From Ehrlichia sp028752135 (GTDB lineage: Bacteria; Pseudomonadota; Alphaproteobacteria; Rickettsiales; Anaplasmataceae): a stretch of DNA of 64,000 nucleotides. The stretch lies in the NCBI GenBank assembly GCA_028752135.1, contig CP082782.1, forward strand, positions 1,054,001 through 1,118,000, read 5' to 3'. Below the pieces are notes generated by a model. It had not been told where the DNA came from. It made no database searches and saw nothing but the letters and a program-made list of their open reading frames with translations. Shown in pieces: positions 36,835 through 45,580 of the stretch; the first letter of the stretch is position 1; each line of letters starts with the position of its first letter. The position numbers and the translations under genes were made by a program.

Positions 36835-37371
36835 TTACTTTTTCTTATTAACTTCCTTTCTATAAACGTACTTACCTTTAATAGAAATACCTTTACCTTT
36901 ATATGGATTATACTTCCTAATTGAACAAATATCAGATGCTACCATATACACTTTTTGTTTATCAAAACCTTTAACTAACATTTGAGTAGGCTTAACACAC
37001 TGAATAACAATACCCTTAGGTATTTTATACTTTATTCCATGACTAAAGCCTAATGATAAAGATAAATACTCACCACTAACTTCAGCTTTATACCCAACAC
37101 CAGCAACTTCAAGCTCAAGCATTAATCCTTCCGATAATCCTATAGCATAATTATTAATCATACTTCTATAAGTTCCCCACATTACCTTTGATTTAGTGGA
37201 TTCATTGTCTACATGTAAAGTAATTTTTCCATCAGCAATAATACAAGATATACCATAATCTAAAGTCAATTTTAATGAATTTTCATTATTTTTTAATACT
37301 AGCTGATTATTAACTAAATCTACCTGAACATTACTAGGAATAGCTATAGGCATAGAGCCAACTCTTGACAT
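36835..37371 (-). CDS. rplF: 50S ribosomal protein L6
   Basis: L6 starts MSRVGSMPIAIPSNVQVDL and has the C-terminal motif RKYNPYKGKGISIKGKYVYRK. TAGGAG lies a few bases before ATG 37371; an adjacent in-frame TTG (37374) is not preferred. The length is 178 residues. Confidence 0.96.
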   Translation of the reverse strand: MSRVGSMPIAIPSNVQVDLVNNQLVLKNNENSLKLTLDYGISCIIADGKITLHVDNESTKSKVMWGTYRSMINNYAIGLSEGLMLELEVAGVGYKAEVSGEYLSLSLGFSHGIKYKIPKGIVIQCVKPTQMLVKGFDKQKVYMVASDICSIRKYNPYKGKGISIKGKYVYRKEVNKKK

Positions 37372-37381
37372 CAATTATCTC

Positions 37382-37779
37382 CTAAAAAACACCACATAAA
37401 ATTTCTCCACCAACTCCAGACTTACGAGCATTATAATCTGATATAATTCCTTTAGACGTAGATATTATATATAAACCTAACCCATTATAAAACTTAGGCA
37501 TATTCTTAGCTGAACAATAACACCTTTTACCCGGTCTTGATATTCTAGCTATCTGACTAATTACAGGCGCACCATTGTAATACTTAAGTTTAACTTCAAA
37601 AATTTTATATTAGGTCCTTTTAATTTTTCTGTAAAGCCATCTATATACCCTTCTGAAAGTAAAATTTCTAGTATAGCATGAATAACATAAGAATAAGAAA
37701 CTACTATTACCTTATTCATACTTAATTGCCCATTACGTATACTTGTTAAAAAATTAGCAATAGGATCCGACAACGACAC
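37382..37779 (-). pseudogene. rpsH: 30S ribosomal protein S8, one-base frameshift
   Basis: S8 binds the central domain of 16S rRNA and autoregulates the spc operon. The first part (MSLSDPIANFLTSIRNGQLS to GPNIKF) is normal, then the frame ends at a TAA. Adding one T to the coding-strand T5 in the AAATTTTTGAAG context gives FFEVKLKYYNGAPVISQIAR and continues to the canonical end GLGLYIISTSKGIISDYNAR, stopping at 37382. The restored length is 132 residues, exactly family size. Because S8 is essential, the break is very unlikely to be real gene loss. Confidence 0.9.
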
Positions 37780-37799
37780 TACTTACCCCCTTCAATTAT

Positions 37800-38105
37800 T
37801 CACCAACTAGACTTAGTCAATCCAGGTATCTGTCCAATTGAACCTAACTGACGTAAAACAATACGAGAAACCTTAAACTTCCTATAACAACCTCTAGGCC
37901 TTCCAGTGATTAAACATCTATTTCTTACTCTAATATAAGACGAATCTCTAGGAAGTTTAGACAACTTTACCTGAGCTAAAAACCTATCATTCATAGAAAC
38001 AGACTGATCCTTAATTATAGCCTTTAGCTCATCCCTCTTATTCTTTAATCTACTAGAAATTGATATACGTTTCAAATTCCTTTGTATAACAGATTTTCTT
38101 GACAT
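37800..38105 (-). CDS. rpsN: 30S ribosomal protein S14
   Basis: S14 of 101 residues, the long zinc-free form. RDSSYIRVRNRCLITGRPRG and the C-terminal SRIVLRQLGSIGQIPGLTKSSW are invariant. The order rplE-rpsN-rpsH is standard. Confidence 0.98.
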   Translation of the reverse strand: MSRKSVIQRNLKRISISSRLKNKRDELKAIIKDQSVSMNDRFLAQVKLSKLPRDSSYIRVRNRCLITGRPRGCYRKFKVSRIVLRQLGSIGQIPGLTKSSW

Positions 38106-38119
38106 AAAACGCCCTTTAA

Positions 38120-38650
38120 TTAAATAAATGGAAAACCAAATTCCATTAACAACATTTTAGCATCATGATTGTTAATCGCATTTGTTACAATATTAATATC
38201 TAATCCTAAAATTTTATCTATTTTATCATAATCTATTTCCAAAAATGAAATATGTTCTTTTATACCAATTGATAAATTACCACAACCATCAAACTGACTA
38301 ACAGACAATCCTTTAAAATCTTGTTCCCTAGGAAGAACAACATGAATGAGTCTCTCTAAAAATTCATACATCTTATTATTTCTTAAAGTAACTTTACATC
38401 CTATAGGAAAACCCTTACGTATTTTAAATCCAGCAATAGATTTCTTTGCATAAGTTGCTACAGGTTTTTGTCCAGCTATCAAAGCTAGATCACGAACACA
38501 AGAATTCATAATTTTACTATCAGAACCTCTGATCCCTAATCCTATATTCAAGCAAACTTTCACAATCTTAGGAACTTGCATTACATTACTATAGCCAAGT
38601 TTAGTCTTTAAAGATGGAATAATCTGATTTTTATATAAATCCTTTAACAT
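38120..38650 (-). CDS. rplE: 50S ribosomal protein L5
   Basis: L5 of 176 residues: YSNVMQVPKIVKVCLNIGLG, AGQKPVATYAKKSIAGFKIR and GCKVTLRNNKMYEFLERLI mark the 5S rRNA-binding family. The end FGFPFI is typical. Confidence 0.98.
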   Translation of the reverse strand: MLKDLYKNQIIPSLKTKLGYSNVMQVPKIVKVCLNIGLGIRGSDSKIMNSCVRDLALIAGQKPVATYAKKSIAGFKIRKGFPIGCKVTLRNNKMYEFLERLIHVVLPREQDFKGLSVSQFDGCGNLSIGIKEHISFLEIDYDKIDKILGLDINIVTNAINNHDAKMLLMEFGFPFI

Positions 38651-38658
38651 AAAACAAC

Positions 38659-38988
38659 CTATTCTATAACTTTGCCAGAAGATTTCATAAAACGCACCTT
38701 CTTCTCACCAATAAACTTATACCCTACCCTTGTTCTAATTCCAAGTGCTGAATCAAATAATGCAATATTTGAAATATTTACAGGCTTTTCAACATTTACA
38801 ATTCCACCATCATTTTTCTGAGTTGCTTTAACACTCTTTTTACACACATTAACCCCTGAAACTAATGCAAAAAGCACATCTTTGCTACCACACTTTTTAT
38901 TTACTATCTTAATTACTTTGCCCATCTTCCCTTTATCTTTGCCGCTAATTACTATAACATCATCACCAGCAATAATCTTCATACCCAT
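38659..38988 (-). CDS. rplX: 50S ribosomal protein L24
   Basis: L24 of 109 residues with the KOW motif DDVIVISGKDKGKMGKVIKI near the start, GGIVNVEKPVNISNIAL in the middle and GYKFIGEKKVRFMKSSG at the end. It is one base downstream of rplN. Confidence 0.97.
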   Translation of the reverse strand: MGMKIIAGDDVIVISGKDKGKMGKVIKIVNKKCGSKDVLFALVSGVNVCKKSVKATQKNDGGIVNVEKPVNISNIALFDSALGIRTRVGYKFIGEKKVRFMKSSGKVIE

Positions 38989-38989
38989 T

Positions 38990-39349
38990 TTATAATACCT
39001 CTACAGCTAAAGACATAACTTTAGAAAAAAGACCAAAAGGTAATTTTTTAATTGGACCAAATACACGAGTCCCTAATGGATCACCTTGATCATTAATTAA
39101 TACAACAGCATTACTTGAAAATCTTATAACACTTCCATCTAATCTACGTACTGCTTTTTTTACTCTAACAACTACTGCCCTATAAACCTTTCCTTTACTA
39201 ACTTTTCCTCGTGGAGTAATTATTTTAGTAGAAACAACAATAACATCACCAACTGAAGCAGACTTTTTACCATTCAATAACCCTATACATCACACTTTAC
39301 GTGCACCAGAAGTATCGGCGACATCTAATAAAGTATTCTTCTGTATCAT
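38990..39349 (-). pseudogene. rplN: 50S ribosomal protein L14, in-frame TGA at codon 20
   Basis: L14 lies at the subunit interface. From ATG 39349 the frame reads MIQKNTLLDVADTSGARKV, then TGA (39290-39292), then CIGLLNGKKSASVGDVIVV and a complete L14 to 38990 (119 residues). The codon is one base from TTA or TTG, and Leu or Met is usual here. TGA is used as a normal stop elsewhere in the window (rplC, rplD, rlmB), so recoding as Trp is not supported. A restart at TTG 39277 would lose about 24 residues. L14 is essential, so a base-call error or very recent mutation is likely. Confidence 0.9.
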
Positions 39350-39362
39350 AAATCATTACCTC

Positions 39363-39587
39363 TTAAATTACAATCCATCTTTTAGTCGCAGATATAGGTA
39401 TATGTTCTTTTATTTTAACAACATCACCACATTTATACTGGTTATATTCATCATGTACTACATAATTTTTACGTCTCTTGACTATTTTTTTATATGTCTT
39501 ATGACTTACCATACGAGAAACCATTACCTTTATAGTTTTATTACATTTTGCACTAACTACAATTCCTGTTAAAACTTTATTAGACAT
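39363..39587 (-). CDS. rpsQ: 30S ribosomal protein S17
   Basis: S17 of 74 residues: LTGIVVSAKCNKTIKVMVSR and VHDEYNQYKCGDVVKIKEHI are the family core. ATG 39587 has GAGG about six bases before and overlaps the rpmC end; an open frame to 39611 is not used. Confidence 0.95.
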   Translation of the reverse strand: MSNKVLTGIVVSAKCNKTIKVMVSRMVSHKTYKKIVKRRKNYVVHDEYNQYKCGDVVKIKEHIPISATKRWIVI

Positions 39588-39783
39588 GCTTTTCCTCTTG
39601 TTTTCTCTCACTCAATACTGTCAATACCCTAGCTATATCTTTCCTTATATTTGCATAATAAAAATGATTACTTGATTTATCAATTTTCTTACTTAATACA
39701 GCATCAAGTAACTCCTTACGTAAATTTAACAATAGCTCATCCAACTCATTATTAGTCTTAGACCTGATATCAATAATATCCAT
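39580..39783 (-). CDS. rpmC: 50S ribosomal protein L29
   Basis: L29 of 67 residues: a helical hairpin, with TNNELDELLLNLRKELLDA and RKDIARVLTVLSER matching the family. It starts at ATG 39783; an in-frame TTG two codons upstream is less likely. It overlaps rpsQ by 8 bases. Confidence 0.94.
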   Translation of the reverse strand: MDIIDIRSKTNNELDELLLNLRKELLDAVLSKKIDKSSNHFYYANIRKDIARVLTVLSERKQEEKHV

Positions 39784-39794
39784 ACTCAATACCT

Positions 39795-40205
39795 TTACAA
39801 TTCATCACTAATAAACTTACATTTCATTGGAAGCTTAGCTTGAGATTTCCTTAACGCTTCCCTAGCTAAATTTGCTGAAACTCCATCTATTTCAAATAAT
39901 ATTTTACCAGGCTTTACTTTACATACCCACATTTCAACACTACCTTTACCTTTTCCCATACGAACATCCATAGGCTTCTTGCTAACAGAAGTATGACAAA
40001 ATACTCTAATCCATACTTTACCTACACGCTTTAAAGCTCTTGAAATACTCCTTCTAGCTGATTCAATTTGCTTTGAAGTTAATCTACCAGGCTCTAAAGC
40101 TTTTAACCCATAAGACCCAAAAGATAAAGTATACCCACCTTTCGCATTACCACTAATACGCCCTTTAAAATCCTTCTTATATCTAGTTTTCTTAGGTATA
40201 AACAT
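39795..40205 (-). CDS. rplP: 50S ribosomal protein L16
   Basis: L16 of 136 residues: MFIPKKTRYKKDFKGRISG, LTSKQIESARRSISRALKR and GKGKGSVEMWVCKVKPGKIL are diagnostic. It begins 16 bases after rpsC. Confidence 0.98.
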   Translation of the reverse strand: MFIPKKTRYKKDFKGRISGNAKGGYTLSFGSYGLKALEPGRLTSKQIESARRSISRALKRVGKVWIRVFCHTSVSKKPMDVRMGKGKGSVEMWVCKVKPGKILFEIDGVSANLAREALRKSQAKLPMKCKFISDEL

Positions 40206-40221
40206 AATATCTACTCACTAA

Positions 40222-40857
40222 TTACTCATTACTCGATTTCGTTTCACCAAGATAGACCCAAACCTTAACACCTATTATTCCATAAACTGTCTTCGCTTCA
40301 GAAAAGCCATAATCTATATTAGCTCTAAAAGTATGTAATGGAACACTCCCTTCCTTATACCACTCAGTTCTAGCAATTTCAGCACCACCTAATCTACCAG
40401 CACAACTAACCTTTATTCCTTTCCCACCTATCTTTAAACAATTTTGCACACCTCTCTTCATCGCACGCCTAAAAGATATTCTCTTCTCTAACTGCTGTGC
40501 AATGTTTTCTGCTATTAAAACTGCCTTTAATTCTGGTTTTTTTACTTCTACGATATTTAATTCAATATTATTATTAATCATCTTAACAATTTGCTGCTTT
40601 ACTTTATCAATATCAGCACCTTTTTTTCCTATAATTACACCAGGTTTAGCAGAGTATACATTAACCATAATTACATCTACTTTCCTAGCAATAACAACTT
40701 TGCTAATAGCAGCATGATAAAAAGCTTTTTTTATAAATTTACGTAATAAAAAATCTTCATGCAGCTTAACACTATAATCTTTATTAGCATACCATAAAGA
40801 ATCCCATGTATTAATTATCTTTAACCTTAACCCAATAGGATTAGACTTCTGACCCAT
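40222..40857 (-). CDS. rpsC: 30S ribosomal protein S3
   Basis: S3 of 211 residues: MGQKSNPIGLRLKIINTWDS, the KH-domain motif VIIGKKGADIDKVKQQIVK, and CAGRLGGAEIARTEWYKEGS followed by HTFRANIDYGFSEAKTVYG. It sits between rplV and rplP as usual. Confidence 0.98.
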   Translation of the reverse strand: MGQKSNPIGLRLKIINTWDSLWYANKDYSVKLHEDFLLRKFIKKAFYHAAISKVVIARKVDVIMVNVYSAKPGVIIGKKGADIDKVKQQIVKMINNNIELNIVEVKKPELKAVLIAENIAQQLEKRISFRRAMKRGVQNCLKIGGKGIKVSCAGRLGGAEIARTEWYKEGSVPLHTFRANIDYGFSEAKTVYGIIGVKVWVYLGETKSSNE

Positions 40858-40860
40858 AAA

Positions 40861-41202
40861 TTATATCCTCTCAAACAATTTTATGATAACATTACCATAA
40901 TGCTTATAGACTTTACACGCCTTACCACGTGCACGCGCATGAATCCTACGTAAAGAAAAAGATTTACCAACTAAAACTTCTTTTACATAAAGATTATCAA
41001 GATCAACACTATAATTAGCTTGTGCATTAGCAATAGCTGATTTTAAAACCTTACTGATATATCTAGCAGACTTCTTTTTACAGAATTTTAAATACATAAC
41101 CGCTACTGATACATCCTTACCTCTAATTAAATCAGCAACTAAATTTAACTTATAAGGAGTAGACCTTAATCCAATACCCTTAGCCTCTATTACTTTACTC
41201 AT
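40861..41202 (-). CDS. rplV: 50S ribosomal protein L22
   Basis: L22 of 113 residues: STPYKLNLVADLIRGKDVSV, KVLKSAIANAQANY and the exit-tunnel loop RRIHARARGKACKVYKHYG. It ends 3 bases before rpsC. Confidence 0.97.
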   Translation of the reverse strand: MSKVIEAKGIGLRSTPYKLNLVADLIRGKDVSVAVMYLKFCKKKSARYISKVLKSAIANAQANYSVDLDNLYVKEVLVGKSFSLRRIHARARGKACKVYKHYGNVIIKLFERI

Positions 41203-41215
41203 AACTTAACCAATT

Positions 41216-41497
41216 TTACTTTCTAGATACCTTCTTATCACCAACATGACCAGTATAACGACGAGTAGGAGAAAATTCTCCAAACTTACGGCCAACCATA
41301 TTATCATTGATTTTTACAGGAACATAAGTCTTTCCATTATAAACTCCAAAAGTTAATCCTATAAACTTATTTAAAATAACAGAAGATCTAGAGTGAATAT
41401 TAATTATAGAATTTAACTTATTTTGAGCTATAGCCTTATTCACTAGTCGTAAAACATGTGGAGCACAAAAAGGAGGCTTTTTAACAGATCTAGACAT
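41216..41497 (-). CDS. rpsS: 30S ribosomal protein S19
   Basis: S19 of 93 residues: MSRSVKKPPFCAPHVLRL, the TFGVYNGKTYVPVKINDNMV block and KFGEFSPTRRYTGHVGDKK are diagnostic. It follows rplB by 3 bases. Confidence 0.98.
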   Translation of the reverse strand: MSRSVKKPPFCAPHVLRLVNKAIAQNKLNSIINIHSRSSVILNKFIGLTFGVYNGKTYVPVKINDNMVGRKFGEFSPTRRYTGHVGDKKVSRK

Positions 41498-41500
41498 ACT

Positions 41501-42331
41501 CTACCCTTTATCAGATACACGTTTAATATATTTATTACTAGACTTATTCTTTTTTCTAGTCTTCTTACCTTTTGTCGGAACACCCCAAGGAGTAACAGGA
41601 TTCCTACCACCAGAAGTTTTACCTTCACCTCCACCATGAGGATGATCTATAGGATTCATTGCAACACCACGCACAGTAGGCCTAACACCTAACCATCTAT
41701 TTCTTCCTGCTTTACCCAACTTTACATTTTGATTATCTAAATTAGATACTATACCTATAGTAGCACGACAATCAGCTAATACCTTTCTTATTTCTCCAGA
41801 ACCTAATCTTAATAACACATATACACCATCTTTACTCATTAATTGAGCATAAGTACCAGCAGATCTTGCAATTACTCCACCATTACCAGGCCTTAATTCA
41901 ATATTATAAACAAATGTTCCTACTGGTATCGATTTCAACATAAGACAATTTCCAGGTAAAATATCAGCACCATCACCAGAGATAACAGTATCTCCTTTCT
42001 TTAAACCATTAGGTGCAATTATATAAGACTTTTCTCCATCTTCATAAGATAACAAAGCAATAAATGCTGTCCTATTCGGATCATATTCTAATCTTTCAAC
42101 AGTCGCAGGAATACCAACTTTATTTCTCTTGAAATCAATAATTCTATATAAACGTTTATGACCTCTACCACGATGACGTACAGTAATAACACCACGGGAG
42201 TTTCTACCTCCACTTGAAATCTTATAACTAACTAAAGACTTTTCAGGTTTACCTTTCCATAGCATCGACTTATCTAATAATACAGTGCCACGCAAAGAAG
42301 CTGTTACTGAATTTAAATTTTTAATACCCAT
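41501..42331 (-). CDS. rplB: 50S ribosomal protein L2
   Basis: L2 of 276 residues, needed for peptidyl transferase assembly. GGRNSRGVITVRHRGRGHKR, EYDPNRTAFIALLSY, and RGVAMNPIDHPHGGGEGKTS with the conserved His are present. Confidence 0.98.
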   Translation of the reverse strand: MGIKNLNSVTASLRGTVLLDKSMLWKGKPEKSLVSYKISSGGRNSRGVITVRHRGRGHKRLYRIIDFKRNKVGIPATVERLEYDPNRTAFIALLSYEDGEKSYIIAPNGLKKGDTVISGDGADILPGNCLMLKSIPVGTFVYNIELRPGNGGVIARSAGTYAQLMSKDGVYVLLRLGSGEIRKVLADCRATIGIVSNLDNQNVKLGKAGRNRWLGVRPTVRGVAMNPIDHPHGGGEGKTSGGRNPVTPWGVPTKGKKTRKKNKSSNKYIKRVSDKG

Positions 42332-42335
42332 CTTA

Positions 42336-42626
42336 CTACTTTATTCCCATATATTTAAACTCTTGATCTTTTAATAAAGAAAAATAAACTTTTTTCCTAC
42401 TTTTTCTACGGCCAACTATACCCTTAAAATGTTTTTTCTTACCCTTCTGATTTAAAACATTAATTCGTACAGCATCTAAACCAAATACTACCTTTAAAGC
42501 TTTCTTGATCCTTTGTTTATCAGCATCAACAGATACGTATACAGCATACTTATTAAACTTTTCATTTAATAATACTGCTTTTTCTGTAATAATAGAGGAA
42601 CATATAACATTAAAATAATTAATCAT
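42336..42626 (-). CDS. rplW: 50S ribosomal protein L23
   Basis: L23 of 96 residues: SSIITEKAVLLNEKFNKYAV, VDADKQRIKKALKVVFGLDA and RRKSRKKVYFSL. ATG 42626 overlaps the rplD stop (ATGA) and has AAAGG ahead; an open frame to 42677 lies inside rplD and is ignored. Confidence 0.96.
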   Translation of the reverse strand: MINYFNVICSSIITEKAVLLNEKFNKYAVYVSVDADKQRIKKALKVVFGLDAVRINVLNQKGKKKHFKGIVGRRKSRKKVYFSLLKDQEFKYMGIK

Positions 42627-43240
42627 AATAACCTTTCTTCTAAATACTTTACAGCTCCAACCGTTAAAACTATGCAATCATGCTTTAAAATATCTAAAAC
42701 ATTTGTTCCAATCTGCTTTAACAAAGTTACATTATGCAAATTTCTACAAGAGCAAACTACATTTTTATTATAATCTTTATCAATAACTAAAAAAGACTTA
42801 TATTCAAAATTTTTAATAAACTGCAATACTTGTGTAGTTTTTACAAAATTAACATCAATACTATCTAAAATCAATAATTTATTGCAAGAATTCTTTAATG
42901 ATAAAGCGACTTTTAAACCCAATTTACGAACTTTTTTATTAAGTGAATAACCATGATCCCTTACTACAGGACCAAAAATAACAGCTCCACCTCTAAATTG
43001 TGGACTACGTAAACTACCTTGTCTTGCTCTACCAGTATGCTTCTGTCTATGCGGCTTAGCTGTAGTACCAGAAATATCACCTATAGTCTTTGCTTTATGA
43101 GTACCAGCACGCCTCTTAGATAATTGCCAATCAACTACCATCTTTAATATATCTGGCCTATGATTTACAGAAAATACTAAAGGATTTAAGTTAATCGTCC
43201 CAACCTTATCACTATTTACATTTATTATATTAGCTTCCAT
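42623..43240 (-). CDS. rplD: 50S ribosomal protein L4
   Basis: L4 of 205 residues: VVDWQLSKRRAGTHKAKTIG, KPHRQKHTGRARQGSLRSPQ and GGAVIFGPVVRDHGYSLNKK are family hallmarks. ATG 43240 (MEANIINV) is preferred over an upstream TTG at 43255, which has no Shine-Dalgarno sequence. Confidence 0.96.
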   Translation of the reverse strand: MEANIINVNSDKVGTINLNPLVFSVNHRPDILKMVVDWQLSKRRAGTHKAKTIGDISGTTAKPHRQKHTGRARQGSLRSPQFRGGAVIFGPVVRDHGYSLNKKVRKLGLKVALSLKNSCNKLLILDSIDVNFVKTTQVLQFIKNFEYKSFLVIDKDYNKNVVCSCRNLHNVTLLKQIGTNVLDILKHDCIVLTVGAVKYLEERLL

Positions 43241-43247
43241 CTTAATC

Positions 43248-43943
43248 TCATACAATATTATCTAACTTTAAATCTTCAGCACATATAGGAAAAGAATTTT
43301 TTGGGACCGATTTTTTTACAGCATCTTTCACAAAAATATAAGAACCTTTAGCCCCAGGAATATTATTACCTTTAACAACTAATAAAGATTTTTCCTGATC
43401 AACCAAAACTACTTTAATGTTTTGTACAGTTACTTTACTATTTCCTAAATGACCAGCCATCTTCTTACCTTTATATACTCTACCAGGATCTTGACATTGA
43501 CCTGTCGACCCCTGAGATCTATGAGCAATAGAAACACCATGTGATGCTTTTAGACCTTTAAAATTATGCCGCTTCATAACACCAGCAAAGCCTTTTCCTA
43601 AAGAATATCCAGTAATATCAACATATTGACCTTCAACAAAATGAGTAATAGCAACTTTAGCACCTTTTACTAAACCCTCTATACTATTAACTCTGGACTC
43701 AAAAATTCTACACTTAGCAGTAATATTACTTTTTTCAAGAATTTTTGATTGAGGATTTCTTAAATTAATTTCAGACTCTACTCCTAATATCGCTGCATTA
43801 TAACCATGAACATCTTGGCTCTTTACAGAAATAATAAAAGAATCCCTTAGATGTAGTAAAGTAACTGGCATCCTTTTTCCATCATTACCGAAAATTGCTG
43901 TATTACCTATTTTCTCCATGAATAATCCTATTCTCTTAGCCAT
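43248..43943 (-). CDS. rplC: 50S ribosomal protein L3
   Basis: L3 of 231 residues: MAKRIGLFMEKIGNTAIF, VDITGYSLGKGFAGVMKRHN, and SHGVSIAHRSQGSTGQCQDP with the methylated-Gln region. The ATG at 43943 lies in the last codons of rpsJ with GGAGG immediately upstream, an 8-base overlap that favours translational coupling. Confidence 0.97.
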   Translation of the reverse strand: MAKRIGLFMEKIGNTAIFGNDGKRMPVTLLHLRDSFIISVKSQDVHGYNAAILGVESEINLRNPQSKILEKSNITAKCRIFESRVNSIEGLVKGAKVAITHFVEGQYVDITGYSLGKGFAGVMKRHNFKGLKASHGVSIAHRSQGSTGQCQDPGRVYKGKKMAGHLGNSKVTVQNIKVVLVDQEKSLLVVKGNNIPGAKGSYIFVKDAVKKSVPKNSFPICAEDLKLDNIV

Positions 43944-44261
43944 TGTTACCTCCAATTACCTTAACTTTTACATCTACTCCAGCAGGCAATTGTAAACTCA
44001 TTAATGCTTGAATAATCGTAGAATTTGCCTTTGGCAAACTAATTAAACGCTTATGTGTCCTAATTTCAAATTGTTCCCTGGATTTTTTATCAATATGAGT
44101 CGACCTGTTAACAATAAACTTCATAACCTTACGAGGAAAAAAATTGGACCGTTTACACGTGCTCCACTCCTCTTAGCAGTTAAAATAATACTACGTGCAG
44201 ACCTATCTAATAAACAACTATCAAATGCTTTGAGCTCAATATATATTTTTTGCGTCACCAT
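43936..44261 (-). pseudogene. rpsJ: 30S ribosomal protein S10, one-base frameshift
   Basis: S10 is the first gene of the S10 operon and also the NusE antitermination factor. From ATG 44261 the frame reads MVTQKIYIELKAFDSCLLDR and on to VNGPIFF, then drifts to TGA. The other frame continues from MKFIVNRSTHIDKKSREQFE to the normal end at 43936. The junction is a coding-strand T7 (plus A7 at 44137-44143); eight T give GPIFFPRKVMKFIVN, the family sequence, and 108 residues. Essentiality argues for a base-call error or slippage rescue. AGGTGGG precedes the ATG. Confidence 0.9.
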
Positions 44262-44270
44262 AAAACCCAC

Positions 44271-45458
44271 CTACTCCAAAATTTCAGTAATAATACCAGA
44301 ACCCACAGTTCTACCACCTTCACGGATTGCAAATCTTAACCCCTTATCAATAGCAACTGGCTTATCTAAACTTACTTCGATATTTATATTATCTCCAGGC
44401 ATTACCATTTCTACTCCTTCTGGTAACTTTATATTTCCTGTTACATCAGTTGTCCTAACATAAAATTGTGGCTGATAATTTGAGAAAAATGGAGTATGTC
44501 TACCACCTTCTTCTTTCTTTAATATATATACCTCTGCTTTGAATTTTCTATACGAATGTATTTGTCCAGGTGCACTTAATACCTGTCCTCTTTCTACATC
44601 CTCTTTCTTAATCCCTCTTAATAATATCCCTGCATTATCCCCTGCTTCTCCTGCTTCTAATGCTTTATGGAACATTTCAACACCTGTACACACTGTACTC
44701 TGTATATCACGTAATCCCACTATATCTATCTTATCTCCTACTTTTACCACTCCTCTTTCTATTCTTCCAGTTACTACTGTACCCCTTCCAGGTATTGAAA
44801 ACACATCTTCTATTGACATTAAAAATGGCTTATCTTTTTCTCTTACTGGTAAACTTATTTTTTCTAAGGCATTCATCAATTCCATTATTTTTTCACTCCA
44901 CACACCTGAGCCTGTCTCTTCTTCTAATGCCTTAACTGCAGATCCTTTTACTACATCTATATCATCTCCAGGATATCCATATTTTGATAATAATTCTCTT
45001 ATTTCCATTTCAACCAATGACAACATTTCCTCATCTTCTACTACATCACATTTATTCATCCATACTACTATATCTTTTACACCTACTTGCTTTGCCAATA
45101 ATATATGTTCTCTTGTTTGTGGCATTGCTCCATCAGTTGCTGATACTACTAGTATTGCTGCATCCATTTGTGCAGCTCCTGTTATCATATTTTTTATATA
45201 ATCTGCATGTCCTGGACAATCTACATGTGCGTAATGTCTATTTTCTGTTTCATATTCTACATGTGCTGTTGAAATGGTTATTCCTCTTGCTTTCTCTTCT
45301 GGTGCTTTATCTATTTCATCATATTTTACACTCTTATTCCCTTCTCCACTTAATCTTTTCGCCAATACTGTTGTCAATGCTGCTGTTAATGTTGTCTTCC
45401 CATGATCAACATGCCCTATTGTCCCTACATTTATATGTGGCTTCCTTTCTTCTACCAT
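44271..45458 (-). CDS. tuf: Elongation factor Tu
   Basis: EF-Tu delivers aminoacyl-tRNA to the ribosome. The G1 motif GHVDHGKTTL, the switch I region KARGITI, DCPGHADYIKNM, NKCD and SAVKALE are present, followed by domains II and III, ending GRTVGSGIITEILE. The protein has 395 residues from ATG 45458; an in-frame TTG two codons upstream is not preferred. It lies between tRNA-Gly and rpsJ, combining the tRNA-tufB arrangement with the S10 operon. The minus-strand codons are poor in stops on the opposite strand, which creates long spurious antisense frames. Confidence 0.98.
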   Translation of the reverse strand: MVEERKPHINVGTIGHVDHGKTTLTAALTTVLAKRLSGEGNKSVKYDEIDKAPEEKARGITISTAHVEYETENRHYAHVDCPGHADYIKNMITGAAQMDAAILVVSATDGAMPQTREHILLAKQVGVKDIVVWMNKCDVVEDEEMLSLVEMEIRELLSKYGYPGDDIDVVKGSAVKALEEETGSGVWSEKIMELMNALEKISLPVREKDKPFLMSIEDVFSIPGRGTVVTGRIERGVVKVGDKIDIVGLRDIQSTVCTGVEMFHKALEAGEAGDNAGILLRGIKKEDVERGQVLSAPGQIHSYRKFKAEVYILKKEEGGRHTPFFSNYQPQFYVRTTDVTGNIKLPEGVEMVMPGDNINIEVSLDKPVAIDKGLRFAIREGGRTVGSGIITEILE

Positions 45459-45502
45459 AAACAAATACCTTAAACACCCTAAACCATCTCAAAAAAATAA
45501 AG

Positions 45503-45573
45503 AGCGGATAGTGGGAATCGAACCCACATTACCAGCTTGGAAGGCTGGTGCTCTACCATTGAGCTATACCCGC
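45503..45573 (-). tRNA. tRNA-Gly (UCC)
   Basis: Minus-strand cloverleaf with acceptor GCGGGTA/TATCCGC (one G-U pair), D-arm TAGCTCAATGGTAGAGCA, anticodon loop CTTCCAA (UCC) and T-arm GTGGGTTCGATTCCCAC. CCA is not encoded. It is 45 bases before the tuf ATG. Confidence 0.95.
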
Positions 45574-45580
45574 ATAACCG

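Noticed and set aside
39290..39292. Alternative genetic code (TGA as Trp)
   Set aside because: TGA ends rplC, rplD and rlmB in this window, Trp is not expected at this rplN position, and fabH is interrupted by TAG instead.
44539..45460. Long plus-strand frames (up to 220 residues) opposite tuf
   Set aside because: They are antisense shadows created by tuf codon usage; the translations are low-complexity Ser/Thr/Leu/Pro/Ile and tuf itself is unambiguous.
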